Below are positions 24,041 to 37,403 of a stretch of DNA of 64,000 nt, in pieces. The notes under the pieces are model-generated. The model saw only the letters and a program-made list of their open reading frames with translations. It was not told the DNA's origin and did not search any database. Made by a program: the position numbers and the translations under genes. Numbering within the stretch: position 1 is the first letter of the stretch; each line of letters starts with the position of its first letter. The stretch is from the NCBI RefSeq assembly GCF_000237925.1, contig NC_031502.1, positions 38,379,612 through 38,443,611 of the forward strand, given 5' to 3'. This DNA comes from Schistosoma mansoni. Its lineage: Eukaryota; Platyhelminthes; Trematoda; Strigeidida; Schistosomatidae.

Positions 24041-26309
24041 AGATACGTCAGAAAATAAACAAAAGACGTAAGACTGATGAGATATTTAATTGGTATATCA
24101 TTTATTTTCTTGTGAACCCTGATACCAAAACAATACGGTAAATACCGAATCTATGGATTTGGTAAACATTTATGCTAAAATAATTATTTCTTATCTATCT
24201 TAGTTCCAGCTGGCTTCGTAAGTGTTCATAGACTTAATTGTAAGTTTTATTAATTTAGAAAACATCATTGTCATAGAATTGATAAGTAATCAACCTTTTA
24301 CATGGAATTATGGACTCACAAGTTCGATGATTAAATCAGTCATTCAGCTACAACGTAGGACCAGGCACATATATGCGTTGCCCCAAGTTGCCATACCTCA
24401 TTAGCACAAGATGAACACCATATTCACAGTAGTCAGTTCAGTGGTAGTAATATATAAAAGAACATCGCGTATAATGGTACAATACAGGAAAGAATTACGG
24501 CAATGCTTATCTATTACGACAGACCAGTTCTTCTTACAAACTATGGTTTAACTACTTTAGAACTGCGTTCACTTTACGAAGTGAACTAAGAAAAGTGGAA
24601 CAGATGCGCAGTAACTTTCGGGTACTTGTTATCAAGTCGACTGGAGTTTTTGTACAATTGGTGATTTTCCGAAGGCAGTATTGGGGATAACCCGAAATCG
24701 TTCAGGGTGTAGTTAAAATGCGAAAGAAAACATTGGGGTTTGATCAAAGGACGTACATTAGTCTCCCAAAATTTTTCGAAAATTCTAGGAGTTTTGTACT
24801 ATTTCCCCAAAATCTTCTATGACGGCTACCCCAAAATTTCTTAAAAATAGGGAGATCGTGTATTAACATATTTCGAAGTCGTGCTGCCACTCGACACAAG
24901 TGGACGGGGTAAATGGAATCCACAAAAAAGCGACTACTTTTAATGAAGTTCAAATTCACTTTGACTGTATTTCGGACGCCTAACTTAATACAATAGTAGA
25001 GCTCAGTAACGTGCAGTCTTAACGAACACTCAAAAGTTCTGCCAGCTTCAAATACTTGCCAGGACTTTTTTGTAACCTTGAACTTGTCAAGGTGATGAGC
25101 TGAAGCTTCTAGAGATTGTGTAATGAGATACAAAGATGTTGTGTTTTCACTACATTAGGAATACACAGATGTATCCATGCATAAATACGTGGTTTTATTG
25201 GATGATCTGGTAGCACCAAATAGTAGAAATCATGAAACTAATGATGCCATACGCATTCGGATTCTGACAACGCCTTTACACGTACCACATTTATGATAGA
25301 AAATATACCAACCCATTCAAATCAGGATTCGGAAATTTGGAGGTTCGAATACATATTTGGAAGGCTATATATATATATTGGGAAGCGTTTAATATAAGCC
25401 GGGATGTGTAGAGTAATGTATCCACTCGTTATCTGGTGCGGATGAGTGACTGAGAGCCTCCATGTACGTGTTTCCAGTAAAACTGATGAGGTCAGAATGC
25501 CCGTCGAAAACTCACAGAACTATTTATTTTGAAGACTTATTTACCGATACAAAACTATGGAAGTTGAAGACAGGGAGCAAGATGGATCGACACAATCCTC
25601 AATGATGTCGAAACTTCTTCAGCATAGCAATCAACGGTATGTCTGATCATCAGATGGATCTTGTATTTGTCGCCATTGTTTAGTTGTGGTTAAAGGGTCT
25701 TCACATAAAGTATAGTGACAAGAAACAATTTGTAGTGACGTGTGAAGTGGATAATTTGATACGACTAACAAAGGGAAAGTTGAAGTAAGAGGAGAGCTGT
25801 CCGTTCTAAAAATTTGAAGTTGTTGCAAAATACTTCACAGTGTTTTAAAACGCTAATGAAGAAACGTAATGAACACTAATTAAAAGGGATAGTAGTATTT
25901 TTCTCCGTTGAGTTGATTTCTATTGTCTTGGTAGTTTATTACGCTTTAAGACTACTGTTTGCACTTTAATCGAATTTATTTCAACTAAATTAATAACCAT
26001 TAGTCCTCTTCCAAATTAATTTATCATCCTTACATTTTAGTACATTAATTCTTTTTCTATATGTTCGTACTTTTGGTTCTGACAGTTTGCAGTTTTCCAT
26101 TCATTATGGTCATCAGTTTCTCTCGTCTCTGAATATTGTTTATGTCTAGTTTCTTTTCGAAAACCTCTGATTGATTGCTGAACGGTAAAAAAAGCAATTG
26201 ACAGTTCCAAAGCTGTTGATACTCTGTGGAAAGTGGCATTCATTGGATGGATGCAACGGATGATACCACGAAATTTGTACGAACCTAACAAACGACTTAA
26301 CAGAAATAA
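24041..26309. other. DNA upstream of PANK4; one repeat, otherwise unassigned
   Basis: Should contain the PANK4 promoter and perhaps a 5' non-coding exon. Repeat B occurs at 24335-24470. A 129-codon minus-strand open frame at 25133-24744 resembles no family I know and is more likely repeat sequence. No promoter motif can be supported. Confidence 0.4.
24335..24470 (+). repeat. Dispersed repeat B
   Basis: AGCTACAACGTAGGACCAGG through GGTAATATATAAAAGAA, as in 17602-17764, without obvious flanking duplication. Confidence 0.6.
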
Positions 26310-28169
26310 TTGCGTGTGGTTGTGTTAGCAGTGCTGCTCGGACACGAATAGCTTTCTATCCGAAGCGCATGCAATGGCGAATGCTCGTAAAGGTGTATTG
26401 GCAAGCGCGATAGAGACATATCAAATGGTACTCACTCGCTTGGCAACTAATTGATGAGGTCTCTCAAATAAGCACAAGTCGACTGACATGGACGAAGAGA
26501 GGAAGGATGGCCTCTAGAGAGGTCTGTTAGAAAAACCCAAGAAAGAGAGTTTCCTCTTTTTTTATTCCTTCAAATGAAAAACATCAGGAAACGCTTAGTC
26601 GCAAAGCTAGGTCTGTTTTCAGCACAAAATACAGCAACCTGACTACCCAAGCCATCGGCAGTCGTCAAAGATCCAACAGTGTCTGCTACACTACCAAGAT
26701 TGCAACTCCAACGAAAGCTGGTGGTTGGGTACAGATAAGGAACAAGAAACGACCTCACGTTTTCAAAGAAAAGCCAGTCTACAAAAAAGATTGATCATAT
26801 TGGTAGGTCAGCTTTTTGTATATTCAAGAGAAGTGAAAGCTCAGGCCCCAAATGTCGTTCTGAGCATAACATTGAGTCGATGAAACAGCTACTAGACCAG
26901 CATATGTCATAGAATGTCTCCGGAGTCACTTTGCTACAGGTTTTTAGACTAGGTAGCCAAATAGATTTGAAACAAACAAATCAGGTTGCTAAAAGTAGTA
27001 TTAAAATCTCCCGATGAAAGGAATCTAATAGTACAAATTGGTCAAGAGGTTTTGCCTAGAGACTTGCCACTCGTGGACCGTGTAAAAAGACAGTAAGCTG
27101 AGAAGGAACTAAAACTAAGGTCAGGTGCTGTTGAGAGAGACCTTAAAACTGTAAATTTTCTGATGATGAAGCATCGACAGCGAGTGGTGCGGAAGCCCGT
27201 TTGGGTGCAACGTGAAGTCATTTAAATTGTCTTCGGATCTGTAACACAAATACCTGGCGCCTGCTCAACAAGCGATCGCAGCAGGCAGACTCTACGAGGC
27301 CGGATATGTTCGTTGTCACAGATACTTGGTTGATGCAGCTTGTAGACAGTAAGGAACTTGATTTGAAATTTTCTCATTCGTAAGAGTCGACGGAATCTAC
27401 TAGCCTAAAATAGGAGTAGCTCTATTTATTAGAAATACTGTTCTACTTACTGTTATTGATAACATATCCTATCAAAGTGGGACGTGTGAATCAGTTAGTT
27501 GCCACTTGAAAGAAAAACGACAAGGGCTGCTAATTGGTTCGATCTACTGCAGTCCAAACTAAGGGGTGAATGAGGTCCCGCTAGACAGTTTCAACTCTTG
27601 ATCATCAAGTGGTCAATATTTAATCTTAGGGGACTTAATTTAACCCACAGTAGAGAGAAGAAATCTGAGGACTGAACTGTCGAAAAATTCATTCGAAGAG
27701 AAACTAATTGATGTGATTATCACATGTGCACAAGTGCAACATGTGAATGAAGCAACAAGGTACGAACCGGGCTCCAAATCATCCTTACTAGATCTTATAT
27801 TGAACCATTATGAAGATGACGCCACAAACCTTCATTTTATACCATCCCTACGTAAGAGCGATTAGTCGGTTCCAGTTTTTGATTTTCATATAATCGTCCA
27901 TTACGAGCATTTGTCAACCCGAGCCACACGAAACTTCCAGAAGGCAAATATACAAGGCATTATATGCTCAGTATCCTCAGTAGATTGGTCAGTAGAACCA
28001 GAGTCCCCCACTGAAACTGTTTGGAATGTATTCAGAAATTTGTACATAAAAGTCACTGCACCGCACATCCTATGGACTACACCAATGGGTCCGAGAAACT
28101 CCCCACCGTGGTTCAGCGAAGAGGTCCGCACCCTTCCTCGTAAGAGGAGAAGAATGTGAGAGATATTTA

Positions 28170-29265
28170 GGTTACTATGTATTGATGGGACGAAGCCTAA
28201 ATATCGGGAAGCTAAAAATATTTAGGCCTCGACCCTCTGCAAGTCTAGAATATTGACCAAGAAAAAATTCTAAAGACCACCGTAAACGTCTATGTTCGTA
28301 AATAAACCAAAAGACTACAAAAAGAGGAAATGCTCTAGTATTATAGGGAGACAGCACTATTATTATTCACAAACATCTTATTGTGAAAAAACCACTTCGG
28401 ATTTCTTCAGGAATGCAATAATACGCAAGTTTCAATGGTGTTAGCTTAACGTTTACCATATTTAAATACGAAGAAGGAAAGGAATGATAATAAATCATGT
28501 TCTTTGTAATTGAGAAGAATATTGAGTTGATTTTGAAGAAGGAAGGGGAAAAATAAGGGAATAGAAATGAATGAAAAGCGAAATACGTAAATGGTCTAAT
28601 AAGCATTTCCGTGAACACAGAACAAAAATAAACGACTGTGTGTGTATCATCAAATGAATAACAAAGAGGAAAGACAAAAAATAAATAAGAATCTAACTTA
28701 TTACTGCATTAAGATATGGTAGTAGAATAAGTGTTTATGCAGTACTGGTTTGGAGCGATGCTATGAAAGTTTCAATTAGGTGCAAAAGGTAACCAACTAT
28801 CAATGTATATACACATATACATAATTATGACAAAACGAGTCTGAGAAGTTAATTTGAGTATAACATAAGATACTGTCTTAATTACAAACTTCGGGTGCTT
28901 AGGAACAATATTTATTTAGAAGGAAGAGAGGAAAAATATCCAAAGGAAAAAAAGATGAACACCTAGTGAGAGGGTTAAAGGATGATAATATAGACCTCTG
29001 AAGTAAACCATTAATTAAAAAGTTTTTAGTCCGCTTGGGTAAACACATTTAGATTTATGTAATAGAAGACCGAGTAAACCTTGGTATTAGTTTAAACTCT
29101 TGTGCAATAACAATTAAGAATGATGCCATAAATGTCAAAACTAGTTGCAAAGGATAAACAAATATAAATTTCCATATGTCGCATATATGCAGTGATAGTA
29201 AACTGAATCTGAAAAGTTAGTTTAATTAATAGTAACAAATGATAATTTGGTTTTAGTTATAGACT
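28170..29265. other. AT-rich segment interrupting the plus-strand LINE
   Basis: The LINE frame is lost after about 28160 and resumes near 29290. The left edge reads ATTATTATTCACAAACATC, similar to the AAT-tailed 3' end of the minus-strand LINE at 30064, so this may be a 3' fragment of that family. Not proven. Confidence 0.35.
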
Positions 29266-30765
29266 TTGGATGTTTGCGAGGAAAGGAAGGGAAAAAATGA
29301 GTGTCTACTGTGTCGAGGGACCAGCATCATCAGTAGAGGACTATCATAGTAAAGCTCAGGTATTATCAAATTGCTTAATGAATTTTCGTACCTTAGAGAT
29401 GCCCTTTCCCTCAGTTCATAAACCCCTAATACACACTAGACTATTGAAGAACTGGATGTCTTTGGTTTGCTGAACGAGCTTGTTGTAGACAAATCCATGG
29501 GACCCGATGGAATGCATCCTAGATTACTAAAGAATTTGGCAAATCGTGTCGCTAATTCCACCAACATGTATTCTAATCTGTTCGTAATCCGAGATGGATT
29601 ACTAAAAGACTGAAAGAACATCATAGTCAGTCCTATCTTCAAAACAAAAACGATAGACAATCCTGAGATTTATCGGCCCAAAAACCTAATCAGCGTGGTT
29701 TTGAAAATTTCAGAAAAGATTGTACGGAATTTGTTTAAGCATCCAGACGAGAACCGGATTCTTTCTGAAAGGCAGCGTGACTTTAGGACAGGTTATTCAT
29801 TATTCACAAACTTGTCAGTAGTCCGTGAAAGTTGGAGGGATCTTAAAGATCGAAAGTTAACCGTAGATGTAGCCTACATTGCTCTCAGCGGGGCTTTTGA
29901 CCAAACTCCTCACAACAGGCTGTTATACAAGTAAAGTAATATCGGGATCAGAGCCAATCTATTGATGTGGATAAAGGGCTTCCTAGTTGGACACCGACAA
30001 ATGGTACAGGCTAACTTCAAGTTGTCTAACTGAGAAACTGTGTTTAGCGGAGTTACAATGCTGTTAATAATAATAATAATTTATTCTCAAATAACAGTTT
30101 GTTACATGAGGCATGCCGGTTTACAGGTAAGATCAAATTGTTACAGAAGTTACAACTTTCAATGTAGAAAATTACTCAGCTGGGTTGATATTTTATAAGA
30201 TTTGAGTGAAAATGGATTTCGTAAGAAACATGTCAATATCACACATGGCGCACTTTATGAAGGTAGCGTTGCAACATACAGTTGATGGTCGAGAATACAT
30301 TCATGCGAAGTTGGGGGCTTTTAGAAGCTTCGACCTTATATCCCTCCTGAATATCCGTGCCATATCTGTTTGCGGTGGGGTATCTCCAGGGGGTTGAAAA
30401 AGGTGTAAGAAAAAGGAAGAACGAAAGCAGAGCACACAATATTCATGGAGGAGTAGTTAAGGTATAACCATTTAGTCTATTTGTCTGTTACTGAAGTCCT
30501 TATTAGGTAAGAGCATACTAATGTGTTAAAGAAAAATAAGTATGAACAAGGTATGAGTGGGCCAGGAACTGTAGAAATGAATGTAGTTCAGAATGAAGTA
30601 TGGGATTATGTGTATTTATAAAATAAAGTGCTGAAAACAGTATTCCGATACAAATGGCTGTCTCCCTTTTTTCGAAGCTGTTTGAACTCTCTTTTTTGTT
30701 TTCAGATTTTATAGGGTATGGAGTGAGCTTCGTTTGTAGCCCACTGTCTAGTTTGCTTGTAATAG

Positions 30766-31549
30766 GTTTACTCGGTAGGATTAAACTATACTGCCGAACC
30801 AATCAGAAGCTTTCACGGGTTTTCAAGGTCACGGCGCTAAGTTCGGTACCTGATGCTTACGTACGGTCGGTTTACAGCGGATTTTAGGGAAGACGTGATA
30901 ATTTAGCGTCTACAATAGAAGTGATCATAAGATTTTGGCGCGAAATTCAATTATCCATTTGGATAAATAGAGTTTTGGCATTATAGCTGATGTCAGTTTG
31001 TGATGAAAACCCTAAGTATAATTCCTAGCCTTAATCATGAACTGTAAATCATAATTTGAGTTCTTCACACAGGTTTATAACCCTCATTTGGTCTTAGTTA
31101 TTATGTTGACACTCTCAGAGTCACTCTAGCGTCGCTCAAAGGTTGTCCATAACTTATAGTCTCACCCATAACCCTAAACCCTACGCCTTAACCTTAACTC
31201 TAACCCTAACCCGTAAACCATACCAATATACTAACAGTACTGAAGCTATGTGGTCGAGGCTAAAAGAATTTTTGAGACCTTATCATGGTTCCAGAGGTCG
31301 ACTACTATGGAGCCACATGGATGAGTTCCTGTATCGGATGCATTATGATTTTAAAACTTATGAACCAATATCTAACCTTGATAAGTTTTCAAGTCATGTA
31401 AAAAAATATCCCCTCTAATTTTTGAGTTTTGTATAATATATTTTTACTTTATACTAACTGTCTTCTGATTGGCTAATATTTCTCAAGGTCATTTAAGATT
31501 CGTTCAAAGGTCGGCAGTATAGTTTAATGTTACCGTTTACTCGGTAGGA
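30766..31549. mobile_element. Small inverted-repeat element (about 0.75 kb) with flanking 15-bp direct repeats
   Basis: Left inverted end 30781-30809 (TTAAACTATACTGCCGAACC then AATCAGAAG). Right end 31509-31527 (GGTCGGCAGTATAGTTTAA), with CTTCTGATTGG separately at 31462-31472, so the right end holds about 36 extra bases. GTTTACTCGGTAGGA occurs in direct orientation at 30766-30780 and 31535-31549. No transposase is encoded. It lies in the 3' part of the minus-strand LINE. The inverted ends suggest a MITE-like DNA element; a 15-bp duplication is long for such elements, so the class is uncertain. Confidence 0.65.
31165..31218 (+). repeat. Degenerate telomere-like array (CCCTAA)n
   Basis: About eight imperfect hexamer-like units (ACCCTAAACCCTA, TAACTCTAACCCTAACCCG), the complement of the TTAGGG telomere repeat used by schistosomes. 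It lies inside the inverted-repeat element, far from any visible chromosome end. Confidence 0.75.
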
Positions 31550-34500
31550 CATGGGATCAATTCAGCTTTTTTATTTATTTTTTTAAACATGGTTTAAAGA
31601 GGTATTTTGCATGAACAAGTTCGCATCAATACCGTTGGTTCGTGACATCCCACTAGACATAAGGAGCCGTAATTTAATATGTTCTGCCCTACAGACACGG
31701 GTGGATTGAAGTTATCTCCCCACCATCATGTTTGCTGGTCAGTAACGCCACCCTCCCTCCTTTTATGATGTTAGGCTCTCTTACGTTTGTGGTCAGTATG
31801 AATATTGCTTTAATCAAGGGCCATAGTTGGAATACACTGTCTCTTCAAGTTCCATGTTACAAGCAAATCAGATGGTAAAAGCATTGGTATTATGGGTTAG
31901 ATATCCAGTTAATATATCGTACTGCTATGAAGATAACTAATGGTGAAAGTTATGAGACAAGTCAGATTATATGTGGTTAAGAGATGGTAAGGACTAATAG
32001 CAAACCAGAGGATATGAAAGAGAATATTGTAAAATTTTCAGGGTAAGGAAAGTAAAACATTGAACAACTCACAAGAATTTAGGAAATTTGGGCTTCTTTT
32101 GATCGATCTTTGTTGGTCAGCATCCATTAGTGAGTTATCTGTCTACTTGTGATAAGAAAAATAAAAGGACATGATACTTAGGAAGAATAATGTGGTTTTA
32201 ACCATTAGAGAGATTCGGAATCTAAAAGTGAGGGTAAGAGCCGAAGGCCATGGTTAATAATCAATAAATAGTGGGGGAGGATAAAGCATGTTTTCTTTAG
32301 TTTGGTTATATTCATACTAACGACAATGGGGTTCGTCATATTCTTGTTCCGTCTAGATATTAGGCGGTCCATAATAAAGTGCCTCATTGGTGGGCGGGAG
32401 TTCAAGGAATAGTTGGTGAAGTTCTTTAGAGTTTAGTAACAGGGTTATTAGCCTTTTATATTTGGTAAAGGTGTCACAGTTACGGATAGGTATTAGCAAC
32501 CTGTTCCACAATAAACTATACCGAACTGTAAAAAACTTACAACGCATTTGTTTTTGGTGTTTTACGGTAAATAGTGTATATGCATTGTTCCTTAGTCTAT
32601 AGGCTGGGTCATTGATCATAGTTGGGCGGGAGGTTAGGAATGACAGTCCATTTATTGCTTTGTAGAAAAATATCAGATTGTTCCTTAACCTATGGTGCCA
32701 TAAAGGTTCTAAAGAGAGGTGCTTACATCTGCCTGTATAATCGAGAGTGGAGTCACTTCCTAGCAGTTGGCGTGTAAAGCGTCTTTGAACATCTTCAACT
32801 CTTATTTTGTCAGTGGTATTCATATTAGAGAAGATAAAAGAGCAGTATTCTAGAGAAGGTCGTACACATATTTTGTAAAGGGTAAGCTTAGCCTCTGTAG
32901 TGAAGAAATTTTTCGTTATGAAGCCAATTAGACGTCTAGCTTTAGAAATAATAGAGGAGGCGTGTGCTTTAAAGTTTAGGCTTCCTGTGTAATTAATCCC
33001 TAGATCGTGTACTGAATTAAGTGTCTGGACTTTACTTTTATTTAAGTAAAGTTGTGGTTCATAGGGGTGCTTTCCAAAGTGCATGATCCCGCATTTGTGG
33101 AGGTTAAATGGTAATTGCCACTTTTCGCTCCAGATACTTAGGTTATTGAGATCATCTTGAATCAGGGGAACACTTTCACTTAGAGTCTCAGGCTTATAGC
33201 TGTATACTATTTTGAGATCATCAGCGTATAAGTATGGTTTCCCAGATTTTATGATGTTACGTACATCGTTTATATACATTAGAAACAAAAGTGGGCCTAA
33301 TGCACTTCCCTGGATGACGCCACTAGGTATTGAGAGACAGTCATCGTACTTTACCATTTGTTCACGTCCCTTTAAGAATGAAACAAACCATGAATAGAGT
33401 GGGTTGTTGATTCCAAAGGACCATAGTTTGGCTAGTAGCTTTTTGTGTGGAACCTTATCAAAAGCTTTCTTAAAGTCTAAAAATACGACTGATACAAGGA
33501 GTCCATTGTCTCGTTTCAGAGTTATATCATTCATGTAGTCCACTAGGCATGTATCACATGATCTGGACCTAAGAAATCCATGTTAGGAGACCGAGATGAG
33601 ATTATTAGTAATTACATGTTGGACTAACGCCGCCTTAACTACTTTTTCCATCACTCTAGACACCACTGAAGTTATGTTTATGGGTCGGTGATTTTCGTCA
33701 TTTGCTTCAGGTCCTGTTTTAATTTTGGGAATGATGTGTGTAGTTTTCCAGGCAGTAGGGTAACGTGCTGTAGAGAGTGATATCGCAAATAGTTTGAGTA
33801 ATAAAACACACATATCATCGCCTCCACGTTTTAGCATGCTAGCCGGAATACCATCTGGTCCATCAGTGTAGGAGTGTTTCAATGTACTAATTGCCTTATA
33901 GATATTCTGTACATTGAAGTCTACATTAGTAATCTCACAGGCAGATGCTGTGATAAGTTCTAGATCATTAAGTGGTTTTTCATCAGTTAATGAGGAATAA
34001 AAGTGTTCATTAAATAGTTACGTAACAAGTTTAGGATCTTAGTATACTTGTTTGTCTTTGATAAATATGTTTCCTCTCGACTTAGAACGTTTAAGTTTAT
34101 TTTGAAAGAGTATGGTGAGTGCAGAGGAGTTAATACTAAGTTCGACAGCACGTTTTTCCTGTTCGACTGCTTTTTGTGTGATTATTACGTTTGTCCGGGC
34201 AAGTATTTCTGTCATTGTTACTAAAGAGGAAAGGTCATTAAAGTTGTGGAAGCGAGTACAATGTCTTTGTAGACGTCTTCGTGTACCGACCGGTATATAC
34301 AGATCTTTAGAAAACTTAGGTCTCCAGTACTCTAAAGGTGCGATTTTGCTGATACGTTCGATGTTGTGATAAAATATATTGGTTAGTGTGTCGGTATTGT
34401 TTGCAGTAAAGAATGTTCCTTCCGTAAACAAATCATCTTCCTAACCTCCCGTCACCATCAGTTTTTTACATGCTGACGATGTCAGGGTACGGAAAGCGAC

Positions 34501-36219
34501 AAAAGGTATAGCTGATGGTGTAGAGCTGAAAAATGACCTGCAGAAATTAGTTGACTGGTTGAAAATTTGGCAGTTGCTTCCGAGCACAGTATGATGCATG
34601 TTGGTCACAAAGGTACAGGTGCGTGTATGCTAAATGACGATGGTCCATCTGTTATCCAGACACACAATGTCTTGGTAGTTATCGTTACCCATGACTTAAA
34701 GACTGTTGAGCGTTGCCGTGCGACAGCAGCCCAAGATATTCGAACCCTGTGGTCAGTAGGTATGACTTTTATCCATGTCGACGCTACAACTTTTTTGACT
34801 TTGTATACAGTATTCGTGTGTTCTATACTCGAGTACTGCATACGAACGGTCAGCCACTGCCTAAAAGGAAACAATAACCTGTTGAAAATGGTTCAAAGAA
34901 CCATACCTAAGCTGGGTCGAAAAGTGATAAAGATCCCGTATGATGTTCGACTAGCTAGGCTAAGTCTACTTCCCATCGAATCGTCAAAGAATGGAATTCA
35001 TTATTAAGTAGCCTGCAGTCCTTTGCAAACTGAAACTAAAACTTTGTCATGTATTGTCTGTCTATTCTTCATATCGTTCCCTTTTTATAAAATGCCAACC
35101 ATTTGGTCATTGCGTACGAACCTGTGTTAAGATGTTACAGATTGTCTTGACAGAATGGAGTAACCGGCTGACAAGTGAAAATAACCGGTGAAGATAAAAT
35201 TGTTCCGCGGCTATGTGAATCTATTAAATACGTCTCACAGTGGAAACATTCGGTAGCCGTATAACAGTGCAATTTAACTTGCAATTAACTCTCCAAACTA
35301 ACTCCCGAACTTGACGGTTACTAGAAGTTTTCAAATGGCTATAAGCTTGGCATGTGTTCAGAATAATGAAATGAAATCGAGATATATCTGTAGGTAATTC
35401 ACAGTTAGGTACATAAATGGAAGATAAACTTTGAAATCGGCACTCCTAAACATGAGGATTAGAGAACGTTTTTAGCTCAGGTGGATCATTTTGATGGAAT
35501 TTTGTTCTTTGGGCTGGATGGGTTCGTCGCGCAGCTTTCATCAATCTTCTGAGCGACATCATCAGAACAAATTTCAGGTAAAAGTGAAGTGTTCGAATTT
35601 CTCCATATATGGCTCACAGCTTGTCCTGTAGACCAAGATGTTGATTGGTCCATGTTAACCATTAACCTCTCATTGTTTACTCCTTTGTTTTGGTTGCATC
35701 TCTCACTGGTTTGAAATTCGGTCCTATGTTTGACATCAATTTTCCTGATTGGTTGATTAATTGTGCCAATTTCAATGTGCTGCTCGATTACTGATTGACC
35801 TGAGTGCCAAGCTTCCAAAATTTCTCCGTTGTTTTTGAAATTGCTGCTAGCCAAAATTTTCATATTTTCCAGTCAATGTGTGTCCACAGTTGTCCACGCG
35901 CATTGATATAAGCGAGGACTTGTCATGGCGTTTGACTAGTGATTGGTGCTTATGCAGGCGAAGTTGGAGAGGGCGTCCGCTTTGCCCGATGTACTGTTTC
36001 TCGCGGTTGGCACAATTTATTTTGTAGATAGTGTTCGGTTTTTCTTCTTTTGTCATTTCGTCCTTTGATTTCCATGGGATTGATTGGGGTGATTTTGTTG
36101 GTTTGTGTGCAACACCTATTCCTAAGGGTTTCAGCAGTCTCGTTTTGGTTTCTGATATGTCTTCTATATATGGTTGTTGGGATGACCCTGCAATTTTCTC
36201 GCAAGCGACATGACAAGCT

Positions 36220-36515
36220 CATGAGTCATCAAGGAGCATTTCAACCAATCAGCGATCAGTTAAAAGTTATGTGAAGTTATGTTACTAAAATAACGAAAAT
36301 GGAAAAGTCACATGTGGAGATCCTGATTAGCTGGTTAATACACTGCTACTATGTTTAGCAGTATTCTAGAACTTTCAGTAAAACTCAAGGACTCTTAAAT
36401 TACTATAAAATCCCCATATTTTCTGTACGTACATGAACCTTGTAGTAAAGTGCTTCCCACATATTTGTGCCTTTTCTCTAGTCTTGAAGTCGCGGAGTAG
36501 TTCTAGCTTGGGGGT
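36220..36515 (-). repeat. Dispersed repeat C inside the Penelope-like element
   Basis: In reverse complement it matches 39948-40170: CTAGAACTAC, TACAGAAAATATGGGGATTT / ACAGGGATTT, TATAGTAAT, AATCAGGATCTC, TTATTTTAGTAACATA and CGCTGATTGGTT. It falls between the distal RT and the GIY-YIG region, so it is most simply a later insertion. The length and lack of coding capacity would fit a solo LTR, but ends are not defined. Confidence 0.6.
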
Positions 36516-36942
36516 CACGGAACTAGCTTAGGGAAGCGAATATAGCGTTCAATCTACGAGACGCAACAATGGTAGGGTGGTCCGTTTGTTGATTTCTATA
36601 TTTGAATTTGTTTCTGATGATGCGTGCGGCTGGTATTTTTTGGTGAAGTTGATCAGGTAGTCGTTCTTTTGAAAGATGGTCTTTAAGTATTTTGATTAGT
36701 GTTTTTGTGTTGCAGTGTATCCTCTCCATCTTGAGCAAGGTTTGCACGCAGTTGATTTTGTGGGCCGTTGGGTTGTTTTTAGTGTAGTTGTGAATTTGAT
36801 CTGTGTGGATTGGCTTCCTACATAGTTGAGCTACAGTTTTACTGGGTCGGTTCTGTTGGTGAATACATCCAAGAATGATAGTTTGTCGTTTGACTCCTGT
36901 TCCATTGTGGACCTGATGTCATCGAAAACGTTTTTGAACTGC

Positions 36943-37330
36943 AATTTGCTTAGTATTGTTTGTTTGGATCTTCCCATTGCTGTTTTTAGGACTGCAACTG
37001 GTCAGTCTCTAATTGGCGTATGTGCATACTGTGCGTAACGCCTCGATATAGCCTAAATTCACGAGCATGGGAGGCAAAAGATGGATAGTGGCTAGCAGTG
37101 GAATCCAGGACGCGCGTTTCGTCCTATTTGGGACTCGTTAGCTGGATGTACCTGCATCTCAGAGTTGATATTCACACTGAGACTCGTACCACATATCTTT
37201 CGCTTCAAACGCCATCGCGTCATCCACTCCGCTACTGTAGTCCTGATAGCCACATGCTTCGAAGCGATGTGATGAAGTTGCTCTTTGAATATTGTTGCCC
37301 GTAACATAACGCCATTGTAATTCCCCAACG
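36943..37330 (-). mobile_element. S-alpha type SINE with hammerhead
   Basis: Minus strand: tRNA-like head (GCGGAGTGGATGACGCGATG, then a decayed B box), ribozyme core CTAACGA, stem II GTCCCAAATAGGAC, GAAAC, GCGC, GTC, then CTGGATTCCACTGCTAGCC and a tail with AGAGACTGACCAGTTGCAGT. The G of CTGANGA is A here, so cleavage is not expected. Confidence 0.8.
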
Positions 37331-37403
37331 ACTGAGGATTATGATAACGCAGTGACATTTGAGAGACTGATTATACTGAGGCTAAATACTTCTGGTTACA
37401 AGA

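Larger units (their letters stand above)
30064..34438 (-). mobile_element. 5'-truncated CR1/jockey-like LINE inserted in the plus-strand LINE
   Basis: Minus-strand reverse transcriptase in one frame from 34431 to 32353: a pre-RT segment, DGPDGIPASMLKRGGDD, HIIPKIKTG, NHRPINITSVVSRVMEK, FLDFKKAFDKVPHKKLL, GVIQGSALGPLLF, the catalytic YADDLK, WSEKWQLPFN and a C-terminal RRF/RQLLG region. Only about three in-frame stops interrupt it (near 34039, 34019 and 33585; the last replaces the Q normally before HGF). The 3' end is at the left, with an (AAT)n tail reading TTAATAATAATAATAA on the plus strand at 30064. The 5' end falls in the endonuclease-RT linker, so the copy is 5'-truncated. Its 3' part is split by the inverted-repeat element at 30781-31534. 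Relatively young compared with its host LINE. Confidence 0.85.
26310..35250 (+). mobile_element. CR1-like LINE, decayed and split by a second LINE
   Basis: Plus-strand pieces in order: probable 5' leader and ORF1-like sequence (26310-27240), decayed endonuclease region (about 27240-27900), reverse transcriptase fingers/palm (about 29460-30060: DKSMGPDGMHPRLLK, PIFKTKTIDNPEIYRP, VAYIALSGAFDQTPHNRLLYK), then after a 4.4-kb interruption HADDVRV followed by LQKLVDWLKIW, and thumb/connection sequence to about 35010 (MHVGHKGTG, VIVTHDLKT, CSILEY, VRLARLSLL). The order and motifs fit the CR1 clade (SR1-like) of non-LTR elements. It has several stops and frame changes and is not functional. A further AT-rich segment at about 28170-29265 also looks inserted. 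Confidence 0.75.

Noticed and set aside
24744-25133. 129-codon minus-strand open frame upstream of PANK4
   Set aside because: No recognised family; the surroundings look repetitive, and the frame does not connect to PANK4 exon 1.
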